From NCBI GenBank assembly GCA_029532415.1, contig JAQOTA010000019.1, positions 124,001 to 188,000 of the forward strand: 64,000 nucleotides of DNA. The letters run 5' to 3'. Positions 41,502-53,270 of this stretch are shown here, piece after piece. A program made the translations under genes and the position numbers. Positions within the stretch are counted from its first letter, which is position 1, and every line of letters begins with the position of its first letter. This DNA is from Marasmius tenuissimus (lineage: Eukaryota > Basidiomycota > Agaricomycetes > Agaricales > Marasmiaceae). A model generated the notes under the pieces. It saw only the letters and a program-made list of their open reading frames with translations, made no database searches and was not told the origin of the DNA.

Positions 41502-44500
41502 TCAGGTAAAGTATTGAGAGAGACGTCCTGTCGCACGTACGTATTTCATGAGTGCCTCGATGTCCGCATGTTTCCCGAGTACCGTCCTATTGTTGAATGG
41601 CTTCCTGGGTCCAATCTTCCTGCGTAGGCCAAAACGAGCCTCCCGGTATCGAGAGCATGTATAAAGGAAATGGTCCGCAGTCTCTGGTACGCCGCACGTG
41701 GTGCATTTTGGTGATGAGACCAGATTGAACCGATAAAGGTGTGCATTAAGTGCAATGTGACCACTGCGCAGCTGGGTGAGGATGCTGCATGATTGGCGGG
41801 GCATATCCTTGTACAGCTTCAGGACTTGGTCTCCGGGAGGTGTCGTATCAAAGGCCCATACCCGTTTGGAGTGCCGTGAGGACTTCCAAAGGCTAGCCCA
41901 TTTCGACCGGGTGGCCTTCTTGTGCGTGGCTGTGACTGCCGCTTTACTCTTCGGGATGTTCAGAAGCCGTTGAGATAGCCTTGGAGGGCATTTCTCAAGG
42001 TGCGAGTTTGATGGACCCTCTGCTGCCCGTTTGGCTTCCTCGTCTACCCATTCGTTCCCTTTCACCCCCATATGACCAGGGACCCAAACTAGTTGGAGTT
42101 TTAGTGAAGGGCGGGCACTTTTTAGTCGTCCAAGGCGCTCATGAAAGAGGTCAATGAGGTGTTGTCCTGAATGCGCCGGTCGGTTGGCCAGGGATATAAT
42201 AGCTGCTTGGTTGTCTACCAGAATTGTCGCTTTGGTTATACGGGGCTCGGCCCTAATGATCTCGAGCGCGAGAATTGTCCCTGTTAACTCCGCATCATAA
42301 ACTGTGTGGTCTTCTTCTTTACCCAGGTACACCCGGCGAACATGCCGGGAGTGTTTGCCCCGTGCGACTGCCGCCGCCCCAATGCCACTAGAGTGACCTG
42401 ATCCGTCGCTGTAGACGCAAAAGGAGGAGGACGTGTAAGTAGGGAGGCTGGCAATGGCGCTGTCCTTGTCTGGTGCAATGTACATTGGGAGGTTAACTGC
42501 AGAATATGGCGGCCTCGGTGCAGGGTCAATGACTTCCATGTTACGGATTGTCGGGAACGCAATGAATAGGGTATGAAGGGGGGAACGGTGGGCCTTTCTT
42601 TGGTGCCTTATACATCGTTGGACGTGTCGGTGAAGGATATGGGTTGTCGGGAGACATGCAAGACGAACAGCGGCACTGAATACGGCGCGGTTGAGGCGAA
42701 TCTCTATAGGTGGGATAACGGCATGATAAGTAAGAACGTCTGTAGAAGTAGTTTTGAGACCCCCTGCGATTAGCCTGCATGCTACCCTTTGAACCTTCCC
42801 CAGTTGGGTAGCAAATCCAACTGAGCCTGTGGATTTACTCCCTTCCCTCCTGATGACTGGAGAGTACCATACGGCTAGAGCATACTCCATCCTGGGTATA
42901 ACCACCGAGCGGTACAGCTGGCGGACATATTTATGTGGAAGTCCGAAAGCTGGCCGAGTGAGACGAGACACCGCTAGCATGGTCTTGGTCCCTTTTGATA
43001 TTGCCAGCTCTGCATGCTGATGCCAGCGGAGGTGACGGTCTACCATGATCCCGAGGTATTTTGTTGCATCCTCCGGTTCGAGGAGATGGGTGTCTAATTG
43101 AATGGCGACAGGTGAGTAGCGATGGTCGGTCCGAGAGAAATGAATCAAGTGAAACTTCGCGACATCATATCGACATGCATGTTGGTCAGACCACGGTTTC
43201 CCGTGTTCTACAAACCACTCCTCGATCCGCTGTGCTGTCTCAGTGAAAGTCTTTCCCTCGAAACCAACTGCTGTATCGTCAATATACCCGAGTGTAAACC
43301 CCGTTCGGTCAGTGGTTGGGACAGTTTCCAGTAGATCTGCCGAGTAAAGCAGGTACAGGATGGGTGAAAGTGGCGAACCCTGGGGAATCCCGCTGCTCGC
43401 TTTCAGTGGTGGAGAGACGTAATCATCAAACTTGAGGTGTGTGGTACGATCAGAAAGGAAGCTGGCGATCCATCGAACTAGGTTCGCCGGTATACCCCGT
43501 TTCTGTAAGTTATGTAGTAGGCGTTCATGGGAGACAGACGGGAAGGCTTGAGAGATGTCTAAAAACAACACCGAAACCACATTACCCCTGCTCCAAGCAT
43601 CCTTGATCCGTTGGACCATGTAAAGAAGTGCGTCAGTTGTGGTGTGACCCGGACGACCCCCAAAGTGGTTTGGCGGTAGAGGAGTGGTGGTTTCTGCTAG
43701 AGCTGCCAAACGCCTAGCTATGACAAACTCCACTGCCTTGCTACATGACTCCTCGAGGGCAATGGGCCTGTAGGCCTTGGGAACAGTGTAGTCAGGTTTA
43801 CCTGGTTTACGTAGGGTGATGGTGGTGAAAACTTTCCACTGCGCCGGGTGGTAGCCCAGCCGTAAGGAGGCGTTCGCAATCTTCGTGAGCAGAGGCGCAA
43901 CGTCATCGACACTTTTCTGAAGGGCACAGTTGGGTGTCTGGGATGGGCCAGGCGCTTTGTGCGGGTGGGGGTGATTGATAGCGTCCCACATCTCCTTTTC
44001 TATGATAGGGGGGGCATCCTCTACATCTGGGTAAGGTTCGTCAGCAATATCAGATAAGTCGGGAGAAGGTGGGTCAGGGAAGAATGTGTCCCGTAGTACG
44101 TCAGCCTTTTCTTCACACGAGCGTGCTGTCCCCTCTCCAGTCCGAAGAGGGGGTATGCCCGCTGCAGAAGTATTGTCCGGCTGTTGTGATGCATACTTTT
44201 GAGCCTGCCAAACTGTCTGTTCAGTTGCTTCTTCTACCCAGGTCTTCCAATGAGCTCGTTGCTGGCGTCGGATCGCCGCCTGATACTCGTTTCTGTTCCT
44301 ATGTGCCTGAGCCCTGAGTTCAGGTGATGAATTCCGCTTCGATGCCTGATTCTGTAGTTTCTTCAGCGCCTGTTTCATCTCGGAGAGGTCTTTAGTCCAC
44401 CAGCGCTTTTTGAATGGGCTTGGTTTGGACATGGGGACTGCCTCCTCGTTCGCCTGCTGTAAGCCATCTGCAATAATTTGTACTGCTTGGTCGATGTCGT

Positions 44501-45353
44501 TTGTATCTGTGAGGGAGTCACATTTTGCAGCAGCCTCGTGTGAGTGGAAGTATCCCTTGAGGACTTCGCTATATTGATCCAAATCGGCCTCTCGGAAGTT
44601 CCGGCGTGGCTCGGGGACCGCCTGGGGCAGGGACAGGTCCATCGTGATATCAATACACCTATGATCTGAACCAAATCCCCAGCTAGTTTCACACCTGATG
44701 ACCTTCTCCGCTAGTGTGAGGGTCGCGAAGGATAGGTCAATGGTGGACCAGCTTTTCGCAGAGTCCGAGTAGTAGGTCGGTGTCCCTGGGGGGAGACTGA
44801 GATGTAGGTCAAAATCAGAGAGTAGACTGATCAATTCTTCTGTATCAGAGCGACATGTACGACGAGGGGTGTACGGGCCTGACCATAAAGCGTGATGTAG
44901 GTTAAAATCCCCGTCAAGCATGAAAGGAAAGCTCGGCGGGAGGGTATTGAGATGATCATGAAGGAAGGTGACGGAGGATGTGGACTTCGGGGGGTTATAA
45001 ACAGAGTAAAGGTTGAAAAGGTGGTCGCCAAAAGAGAATCGGAGGGCGGTAATATCGAGTGATGAGAGAGGTATTTGTGTGTAGCAGTCGGTGGGAATTC
45101 GTATGTTAACGTAAATAGCGCTTCGAACCAGAGCCTGCCTCCCTCGTGTAGGGGCGGGAGTAGGTAGGTAGAGGCGCCATCGGGGTGAGAGAAATGAAGC
45201 CCGTTCGACAATGTGGTATGGGAGCTCCTGTACGGAGATCACGTCCCACTCGGATGGGTTGACGTCGTTGAGAATAGTCTTGAGAACTTCTGGTTGCTTG
45301 CGTGCGTTGATACTCTTGCGTTTGAATTGTTTTGGAGAAAATGGTACTGTCAT
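41502..45353 (-). CDS. LINE ORF2: endonuclease, reverse transcriptase, RNase H
   Basis: 1283 codons. The APE-type endonuclease occupies about residues 1-235, with SVQELPYH, DGDFNLHH near 148 and GSDHRCIDI near 230. Reverse transcriptase shows VLFLDISQAFPSVSHERLL, SSGIPQGSPLSPILY and catalytic YIDD (LGYIDDTAVGF) near 689; most LINEs have ADD rather than IDD. RNase H starts near 980 with VYSDGSGHSSGIG, then DAELTGTILALEII, LVDNQAAIISL and VPGHMGVKGNEWVDEEAK. A zinc-finger-like CTTCGVPETADHFLYTC lies near 1214. The enzyme nicks the target and copies LINE RNA in place. Its ATG directly follows the ORF1 TAG in the same frame. Confidence 0.95.
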   Translation of the reverse strand: MTVPFSPKQFKRKSINARKQPEVLKTILNDVNPSEWDVISVQELPYHIVERASFLSPRWRLYLPTPAPTRGRQALVRSAIYVNIRIPTDCYTQIPLSSLDITALRFSFGDHLFNLYSVYNPPKSTSSVTFLHDHLNTLPPSFPFMLDGDFNLHHALWSGPYTPRRTCRSDTEELISLLSDFDLHLSLPPGTPTYYSDSAKSWSTIDLSFATLTLAEKVIRCETSWGFGSDHRCIDITMDLSLPQAVPEPRRNFREADLDQYSEVLKGYFHSHEAAAKCDSLTDTNDIDQAVQIIADGLQQANEEAVPMSKPSPFKKRWWTKDLSEMKQALKKLQNQASKRNSSPELRAQAHRNRNEYQAAIRRQQRAHWKTWVEEATEQTVWQAQKYASQQPDNTSAAGIPPLRTGEGTARSCEEKADVLRDTFFPDPPSPDLSDIADEPYPDVEDAPPIIEKEMWDAINHPHPHKAPGPSQTPNCALQKSVDDVAPLLTKIANASLRLGYHPAQWKVFTTITLRKPGKPDYTVPKAYRPIALEESCSKAVEFVIARRLAALAETTTPLPPNHFGGRPGHTTTDALLYMVQRIKDAWSRGNVVSVLFLDISQAFPSVSHERLLHNLQKRGIPANLVRWIASFLSDRTTHLKFDDYVSPPLKASSGIPQGSPLSPILYLLYSADLLETVPTTDRTGFTLGYIDDTAVGFEGKTFTETAQRIEEWFVEHGKPWSDQHACRYDVAKFHLIHFSRTDHRYSPVAIQLDTHLLEPEDATKYLGIMVDRHLRWHQHAELAISKGTKTMLAVSRLTRPAFGLPHKYVRQLYRSVVIPRMEYALAVWYSPVIRREGSKSTGSVGFATQLGKVQRVACRLIAGGLKTTSTDVLTYHAVIPPIEIRLNRAVFSAAVRLACLPTTHILHRHVQRCIRHQRKAHRSPLHTLFIAFPTIRNMEVIDPAPRPPYSAVNLPMYIAPDKDSAIASLPTYTSSSFCVYSDGSGHSSGIGAAAVARGKHSRHVRRVYLGKEEDHTVYDAELTGTILALEIIRAEPRITKATILVDNQAAIISLANRPAHSGQHLIDLFHERLGRLKSARPSLKLQLVWVPGHMGVKGNEWVDEEAKRAAEGPSNSHLEKCPPRLSQRLLNIPKSKAAVTATHKKATRSKWASLWKSSRHSKRVWAFDTTPPGDQVLKLYKDMPRQSCSILTQLRSGHIALNAHLYRFNLVSSPKCTTCGVPETADHFLYTCSRYREARFGLRRKIGPRKPFNNRTVLGKHADIEALMKYVRATGRLSQYFT

Positions 45354-46829
45354 CTAAAACCGAGGGGATGGGTCAAATGAGTGGAATCGTCGAAGGAACC
45401 TGTCATGACGAGCAAGATTCTCCGCGATAGCTTTCGCCTTGTGAGGGCAGGTGCTGTCTACGGCTTTATGTTCGCCGCCGCAGTTAGCACAAGATACCTT
45501 GATATGGGTGCAGACCCGGACATTGGTACATTTGACTCTATCCGGACATGAGCAATCTCGTGTAGCGTGGTTTTCGCCGCAACGAGCACATTTAAGCGAT
45601 GAGGGGGATGTTTTGTGGGGGCACGCCTTGGCTGTATGGCCAAAGCTTTGACAATGATAGCATTGAAGTGGGGATGGGATGAAAGGATGGGCAGGGCAGC
45701 TCATCCCACCAACGGCAAGGCCGCGGTGGAATAAATCTTGAGCAGTGGCGAGGTTGGAGACCGTGAGACGGAGGGAAGCAGTAGTCTTCTTTACTGCCTT
45801 CGTATCTTGAGGCTTGAGCCACTTGACTTCTACGATGTCGGCGACCGACTTGAAGACACCCGAGTTGGAGTGGTAGAGGAGTTGGGCGGCGCCAGGGTTA
45901 GAAGGATCAAAGTTCGTGGTCGGTACTCGATCGACTTGCATCGTCACCGTATCCTGCTTAATCTCCGCGCTTTGTTCTACCGTCTTCAGCCATGTATCAG
46001 CATGCTGTAGCAACAAAGAAGCTTGCTGTTCCGTTTGAGCTTGGATCACCAGATCCCCATTGGCTGCTTTCCGGACACTATGAACAGTAGTGCCCCTGAG
46101 CCCACCGACGTCGACCTTTGAGAGGTGCGAATCCATCAGAGACTTGAGTTCCATAGGTGAACGAGACCGGGCTGGGGATTTGGCCCCAACCTTTCTCATT
46201 GAGACCCGGACCGTCAATTCATCTGGAGTTTGCACTCTGTGGGGGCGAGTTGGTGGTGTGGGGAGTGGCGTAATGTGAGTAGGTGCTGCCGCTGCATTCA
46301 CATTTGGAGCAAGAGTAGTTGATGGTATGCGCTCCGAGAGTTGACGCAGAGAGTGGGCTAATTCGGATAATTCAGTCACCAGAGTTTTCGGAGGGCTCAC
46401 CGTAGCCTGAGTCCTGCTCGACTGTATCATCACATCTGCTAGTCTGACCGCTTCGACCCTATCTCCTTTCGTGATTGTGCCTTTCTGTTCCCATTTGTGA
46501 GCGAGAGAGTGAAGTTCCACGAGATACTTGGTTGGAACGAGCGTGTACTCGGGTAAGTCGCTGAGCGCGGCTGTGCCACTCGGGTCCGCGTGTAATGACG
46601 GTGCCTGAGAGACTGCCGATGGCGGCGACGATGGTGTCAGGAGTTGTGCTGCGTTCGGTGGTGAAGGCTGCGCGTTGTTCCTTTGAGAAGAACGCGTAGA
46701 TGCCATTGATTCACTTGTGCCACTCGTAGAGTAGGTGGTGGTTAGAGACAAAGGTGTGTTGGTAGTACAGACGAATCGGGCCATTGCTGGGTCTGTTTGT
46801 GCTTCGGTGCTTTCTTGCTCGCTCATCAT
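45354..46829 (-). CDS. LINE ORF1: RNA-binding protein with zinc knuckles
   Basis: 491 codons from MMSEQESTEAQTD. The N-terminal third is Ser/Thr/Pro-rich. The C-terminal part carries three consecutive knuckles: CYHCQSFGHTAKAC, CARCGENHATRDC and CANCGGEHKAVDSTC. Such proteins bind LINE RNA and form the ribonucleoprotein. The frame ends at TAG (45354-45356), immediately followed by the ORF2 ATG. The start lies very close to the presumed 5' end of the element, so an upstream start may have been lost. Confidence 0.92.
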   Translation of the reverse strand: MMSEQESTEAQTDPAMARFVCTTNTPLSLTTTYSTSGTSESMASTRSSQRNNAQPSPPNAAQLLTPSSPPSAVSQAPSLHADPSGTAALSDLPEYTLVPTKYLVELHSLAHKWEQKGTITKGDRVEAVRLADVMIQSSRTQATVSPPKTLVTELSELAHSLRQLSERIPSTTLAPNVNAAAAPTHITPLPTPPTRPHRVQTPDELTVRVSMRKVGAKSPARSRSPMELKSLMDSHLSKVDVGGLRGTTVHSVRKAANGDLVIQAQTEQQASLLLQHADTWLKTVEQSAEIKQDTVTMQVDRVPTTNFDPSNPGAAQLLYHSNSGVFKSVADIVEVKWLKPQDTKAVKKTTASLRLTVSNLATAQDLFHRGLAVGGMSCPAHPFIPSPLQCYHCQSFGHTAKACPHKTSPSSLKCARCGENHATRDCSCPDRVKCTNVRVCTHIKVSCANCGGEHKAVDSTCPHKAKAIAENLARHDRFLRRFHSFDPSPRF

Positions 46830-46835
46830 TCTGTT

Positions 46836-49800
46836 TGTCTACTCCTTGCGAGTATCCGAAGCAGCGATCGAAGCAACGTGAAGGAAGATTTTGAACTCAC
46901 TTCGAGTCATATATGCGTAACGTATCAAAGTGCCCCAAACAGAGGCGAGAATAGACGAGAAGATAATAATTCGCAATGTCAAATGCCTCTTGTCGAGACA
47001 AAGCGAGTTAAACGTACCACTCATCTCATCTTCAATCATATCACAACTCCTTCAAGGACCAAAGTATGTCGTAAACTGAGGGAGAATAGTCAATCGGCGG
47101 CTTTGTCGTGTCCAACTAGCATGGAGATACCATCCAGTCGAATAAACACCAGGTAAAATATGAGGTGCAATCCACCTCATATCTTCAATTTCGTGGGAGT
47201 ATCTCGTCTTTCCCGAATATTAGTGTATTGCTCACGTTCATAAAATAGTAAATACCTCACTTAAGAGCTTTGTAGGGCCCGAGAGCAACATCGAACTCGT
47301 GATAATAGCTTCACCGGCTCTTCCGGATCGACTGCGCCTCGACCTCGCATTTACAGGCCACCACGCCTGCCACTTTGGACAGGGATTCGCAAAAGAGTCG
47401 ATACGATGAACGAACGTGACAATCACAAGAGAACGAAATGTCTCGGTCGCTCTAACCCCTGGGAAACTAACAGTCATCTCCTGTTGGACGTTCAAATCCA
47501 CGATGTAAGAGCAACTCTGGGTCCAAACCTTTTGTATAATGGCATAAGGAATTCACGATCAACCAATGTTGAGCGAGACTCCAGATCAGTCCGGTTCAGC
47601 TCAAACAAAGGAGTGTGCGAAGCAGTAAAGTTCAGGACAGTTACTGTTGGGGATTTTGGCTGTTGACAAGCCCGGTTGGAAGAGGTTGGACAAAGACGGC
47701 GGGATCGGAAGAGCCGATCTCCAATTATCCTCAATTGTTGTTGTATATAGCCCATCCTGCTCTTGTTCCTGATATTTTGAGGGTAAAAAAGACCCTAGAG
47801 GAAGCAATATATCGCACGAGCGGGATGCCAGAGTGTGCACAGCTGATCCCGTAGTTGTTGTTTCTAGGTTCCGTTTGCAACCGCGGTATGGCTGTAAGGC
47901 AAAAGTATGAGAATGTGATATCAGGAAGGGGGGAAGAACAACGGCAGGTTCGGTACAAACTAGAATATGATGTTCAACGAGTACGTTTACAGACATACAA
48001 AGGTTAAAATCAAGCGGAAGCTCGTATTCTGGACTCTCATAAATGACGACCAAAACTATGGGGAATGCCGACGCCAGCAACACCATTGTTGCATGTACTA
48101 GAGACTAGCTGGGCAAGGAAGACTGGAGCCTTGTGTTAGAACATAGCTTTGAATGAGTAGTCCATTGTGGGATGAAAGAGCGGAAGCAGGCAGAGTATGT
48201 GGTGACAACGAAGATGGTGTTGGGCCAGATTCAGGGAGGCGGACCGTATCCGAATGGCTCAACAAATGAACTGAAATACCTCTGGTAGCGAGTTTTTAAC
48301 GTTCTATATCTCGGCGCTTTTTTTCGCCTTTTCGTCCTTGGTACTGCTAAGGTCTGGAAAGATAGGGTATCAAATTGGATGTCGACCGTCGCCGGATTAA
48401 GGGGGCCATACTCACAGGATCAATAGAAGATGCAGCGAAAAGTACGGCTGACTCTCGAGCGCAAATTCGACGAGTCCACATTCAAAGTTTAAACCCACCA
48501 ACACACAATTCGAGCTCAGCTTTTCGTGAGGAAGAATAGGGCGAGCAGTGGCGTTCAACATGGGCGTTCGGGACAAAGGGGCCGGATCACAGCCACTGAG
48601 AAATTCCCATGTGGATCGGCCCAGGCCAACAACGTCATCGTGCCATGTGCATTTTTGCTACTCAACGTTCAACCGCGATGATCAACGCAAGCAATGCCGA
48701 CTTTTGCCTCTCACTATGCCTCTGATCTATAATCCTTGAGGCTCGTGCACCGGACTTCCCTCATTTGCAAGATCGCAGAATGTACGGTTTTTGATTTTGA
48801 TACAATATCCAGAACTCATTGTAGCTCGATAGACCTCGCCCTGAAGTTCACTCAGAATTGGCCGCTGTTATCTCAAAGTTGAGGTGGAATGGATAGGCGG
48901 AAAACAGGTTGGGGTCCAATGCATAGCATTATATCAGAGGGCCTTGCTAGAAGGACAACCAAAAGGCCCCGGTGACAGCCACGACGTTGGGTGGGTTTCA
49001 TCGCCTCCTATGGCTGCGACCATCGCTTACAGTGATCAATATTCTCCAGGTGGACTCTGATGTCGAGACCAGCTCATACGTTCACCCGGATGCGTAGGTG
49101 CACCGTGCGACTGACTATGCGATTTTCATCTCAGCGTTGGGAGTACTCAACAGGTCGTTGATGACCCTGGAAACTCATGCGACCACCAAAGTGTTTGAAG
49201 GACTTTTGGTCATGAAGACAGCCGCTGGGCGAGAGGAGTCCCCGGAAAGTGTTTTTTATTGGGTCGAGCAGGTGAGTTGGTTTGGCCTCATGTTATACGG
49301 AATCTGACACTGCAGACTTAACTTTCCAGTTTATCTACAAGACTGCATCCATGCGCTCGTGGCCCCTAAGGCACCAAACATTACGAACACTCCCCTTTGT
49401 CGTGCAATACCCGCTTGAGCCATCTCATACATGCATATTGCGGCTAGAGTTCTCTCGAAGACGTACCTCGCCTCACCACAACCCTTCATCGTATCCATAT
49501 CGATGTTTCGCATCCACCAATAAGATCAACAGCCATCTTCGACCCTCTCGCCAACGTCACTTGGACGATTTCGCTCATCAGTCACTCCTGCCATCATGCC
49601 ATGGTATCTGTGGTTTCTTCAACGTTAGCCTCGATATCCTGGGTGTATCTGGTTGTTGGAGCTATACGACACTGCCGTCCAGCTCTGGCTTGATTCCTAG
49701 CAGAATGGAGACTCCGTTGGTGGTGGTGGACTCAGATGCGATTTTGAAGGGAGTAAGCGCCTATTGGGTGGGACCAGGAGGGGTGGCGAGGTGAACAACT

Positions 49801-50030
49801 TAGGATCGACGCTATCTTTGTGCAGGACCTTTCAATCGGGAAAGGGGAAGGGTCAGATTATCTCGCCCATAGCGGATCTGCGGGGGAAGTGGAAAGCTTG
49901 ACTGGGGTGACAGGTAAAGACGTACGAGGCAATATGTTTTGTCAGACCTCTCTCTGACTCTTCATCTCCACAGGTCCGAGAGATACCCCGCCCCCCGCCT
50001 CCTTACGCTCTTAGGCCAATCCAGCTCTTT
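46836..50030. other. Stretch with no confident gene
   Basis: Candidate frames are 161 codons minus at 47601-48086 with a hydrophobic start (MVLLASAFPIVLVVIYES), and a plus-strand stretch around 49098-49280 (SALGVLNRSLMTLETHATTK) followed by a GTGAGT donor. That second stretch could join 49330 onward, but the continuation meets stops in other frames. I read this as possible decayed host genes and name no family. Confidence 0.35.
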
Positions 50031-50750
50031 ATCACGATGGTTGTGGTCATCGCCGTAAATACTCGCCCACCGGCGGCAACTACCCTTCGTCGGCCGCCAT
50101 CATCGATATCCCCGGCGCTCTTCCTTCCACGAGCAACAATACGGCGGTCCCCAACTCAAGCGGAGCTCTTTTGGACTCCCGATGTGTATTCGTTGCTCGG
50201 TGTTGGAGTGTACGATATGTACTTATAGACGCCCGTACGCATTTTTCAGTTTTATCCAATACTAACCGCTGATTGGTGCCCTCCTGTTCTAGCAAGCAAA
50301 ACAAACGTTCCTAATTTGCTCGTGGACCTCATTATGGATGTGGATCGGACTAACGAAGATGTGTCTTCATGATTCCTCCTGCAATGTGCTCGGGTTTAGA
50401 CCTTGTACGTTCTACGTCTCCGTCACTTGTTCGAGATGATTTACGAACGTATACTCGATAGTTTTATATTCAATCAAAGATTACATCGACTTAAGAAGGG
50501 CTCGACACAATTTATCCACCATAAAACGATGCTGGCTGATAGGGGTCTGACTACGCGTATAATGTTTTCGTTGGGTACAAATCGAAGCATGACCACAAAC
50601 GACTGTACATAAATGCGGTACATATGGTCTACATAGTACATACAGATCGCCTCTGCGGGTATTGGCTACTCGTAGCTCGCCACAGGTATTATAAATACGC
50701 CATCGGAGGTTCAGTACATAGTTGTAATCGAACCAATCCATTGTACTATA
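50031..50750. repeat. Left end of the segmental duplication, copy 1
   Basis: From about 50031 the sequence parallels 59415-60138 with small differences (for example the GTACATATGGTCTA and GTATTGGCTACT tracts). It holds no clear gene. A plus-strand frame at 50037-50228 includes the GATATCCCCGGCGCTCTTCC motif that recurs elsewhere. It lies downstream of A3. Confidence 0.6.
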
Positions 50751-53270
50751 TCAAACACCATTCTTCTTCCAGAGCGCCCCCAGCTTACGAAGGATACCAC
50801 GTTTTGTCTTCGTCTTTCGCTGACCTATTGGCCGACGGGACTTGAAACCAAGCTTCCCGAGTAACCTCGACCAGCGAGAACGAGGACTGCTGGGGCCTTC
50901 GGGCTTCGGTACGTTCACGTTCAGGCTCACTAGACACAATAATGAGCAAAATCCCAGATCAAAACGAGTAGAACGGTAGGCTCACTAGCTTGATTGTGAA
51001 CCCTAACGGGCTCGGCCTCCACCAGCTCTGCTCGAGTCGGTGGGCGAGAATGAGTATCTGTCGCTGGGTTGATAGCTGAGTGGTCTGGCTAAGATACGAG
51101 ACGTGGATGACTTACCTTCTTCGTTCGACGCCTCGTTCGGTCCTTCGCATAGTGGAAGGTTCGGTTCAGCATTGAGCTGTTCCTTGATCAGTACCTTGCT
51201 ATCTGGCTTGTCCTCTCCGAATAACTCGACAAGCGAGAAAGACTCGGCTTGAAACCAGAAATCGTGAGGATCATCTTAGAGGTCTTGTCAGTAAGTTTGG
51301 GAATATAGAACAATATTTCCTACCGCATAGCAGCTCGGGATAACCGTAGTCTCGAGCGTACTGTTTACCATCTCGGTTATAATCCCTTGAGATCAAATAT
51401 TGCGCAGCCAAACTCCAGTAAGCAACATCCCATTTTTGGCCTACTGCTATCAGCGTCTTCAGTTTTGGTACACCATATTTCTCCCAATCCTCCTCGGGGA
51501 TTACGCTCTTGCCATTGGAGTCCATGGACCAATAGAACAACCGGTCGGGAAGAGGATAGCGTACACAATGCATGCCATTGATATGCTCGACTGGAATGGG
51601 CGGAACAAAAAGGTAGACTGGAGTGGGCTGTGCTGTGGGGTCATGGTTGAATATGCCACCTAGCATGATGCCTATCTCGTTGATGAACTCTGGGGGGACC
51701 AGATGATAAGCAAGTGACAGGCTTTGAATGGAATATGGCCTCACCGATATTACCTTCCAGGTCTTCAGGACTGTGAACAAAAGCGGTCGACTGGCTGAGA
51801 TAGGCAGCAACAACTTGAGCTGGAAGGTGTGACAAGAAAAGTCCCCCAAAATAGCCGGGCCTGTGGAAATCAAAATCGATACGATGGGGAACTGTTCCAA
51901 TCAGTAGAGAGCATCCTTGGGCTAGTAGTGCACATACCCTTCTCGGAATAACTTCCATGCACGTTACGATAGAGGTTTGCAAGCGAGCATTCGGGAAAAG
52001 GCAGTGAAGGGAAGTGAGCAATGATTCCTTTCCGACGGTGTATGACAGTCCCAAAAGTTAGAAGACCATGTGGGGCAAATGGCGACAAGTCAAAGGAGTA
52101 GCGCAATACACTCGCACATGACGCAAGCAGGCACAGAAAGTCGTCGAAGTGTTGCTTTGACCAGGCGAGGATATCGGTGGCATTAAGTTGTGGACGAGTT
52201 TCTTGCTAAAGTGGGGGTAGTCGAAAAAACTGCGAGCTCTGACTCTGCTCCATTAGTGGATCAGAGGCAGGTACAATGTCGTACTGCCATGAAAGGGTTT
52301 TGAGATTGAAGTTCCAGTCAGATTGCGCAAGCGAAACCTATTGTACTATTATTAGCTACCCCATTTCTAAAATAGCACACTGACCGAAAATTCTGCGTCC
52401 AACGCCTTTATCGAGGAGAACTAATGAAATTGTCAGCCAACCCCTGAGGTGAAAGAGGAGAGATGCATACAAAGGTATAACCAATGTAGCATCCCACAAC
52501 GACGTCCACACATTGCTCGAAGAATACAACACCATTTGCAAGCTCTATAATCCAGTCAGGATCATGAATGCTCCTCCGCTGACAAATGTCCGTACCATCA
52601 TGCGATATGAAGGCCGGCATATCAAGTCGACCCAATCCAAACACCTGAGTCCGTAAGGGTGACCTGGCCAAAAGAACTAAGTGTCTATAGCGCCCCCGAC
52701 TCGTAATTATAACCTACCACGGGTGTGTAGACAACCCCTCATAGATCTGTTTCCAAATCTAAACCAGACGGTTATTGCGGCACCCTCAGATCGCTCGGTT
52801 GAACTGACTGTTGCGACTGTCTCCTTGTTCTCGTTATTCTCTGGCTCGAACAAGTATAAGGTAAACTTGCGGTTGGAAAACTCGACCAGCTCCACACTGT
52901 AGGCCTTCTTATGTATCTTCACCGTTCTGACCTCAACACGGGGTCGAAAAGGATTTGTAGACTTGACTTGCTGCTTGATGGTCATTTCCATCACGGCCGA
53001 GTAAACCTGGTTGCGCAGAATCATGTCGCCTTGCCGAACCTCCCTGAACCGATCTTGAATTGGCTAGCTCAACATAGTAATCAGCCAATGCTTGGTGAAC
53101 GACGAGAGGATCATCTGCACCATCAACCTGTTGCGGCCCTGTCCTCGAATGCACAAAGATCTTTCATCCCCGAGGTTATTGTTGATGATGATGTTCCCGT
53201 TTGCCTGATTAAATTGTTGATTTCCTTCGATGGATATACCCGAGGGGGAACTGAACATTGTCGTCGACAT
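50751..53270 (-). pseudogene. Family A copy 3 (A3), one nonsense codon
   Basis: Close paralogue of A4 with the same 12-exon structure and the same splice sites, offset by about 9.39 kb. It starts MSTTMFSSPSGISIEG at 53270 and ends KLGALWKKNGV with a stop at 50751. The single clear defect is TAG at 52206-52208, where A4 has TGG (Trp, about residue 251 in PPLWQETHP). One AG (CTGACTAG in A4, CTGACTGG here) has changed near intron 4, but the functional acceptor seems to be the next AG (ATTATAG), which is kept. With only one nonsense change, loss looks recent. A sequencing error or readthrough cannot be excluded. Confidence 0.82.

Larger units (their letters stand above)
41414..46835 (-). mobile_element. 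LINE (non-LTR) retrotransposon, Tad-like
   Basis: Two long minus-strand frames give the layout ORF1 (zinc knuckles) then ORF2 (APE endonuclease, reverse transcriptase, RNase H, C-terminal zinc finger), as in the fungal Tad group. An A17 tract lies just past ORF2. The 5' boundary is set near 46835 because CCTTGCGAGTATCC at 46843 also occurs in flanking family-associated sequence near 54465. If that is right, the 5' leader is only a few bases. No target duplication was confirmed, so both ends are approximate. Coding capacity looks intact. Confidence 0.85.

Noticed and set aside
47601..48086. 161-codon minus-strand frame as a membrane protein gene
   Set aside because: One hydrophobic segment only, no family motif and no supported splice neighbours; kept as unassigned.
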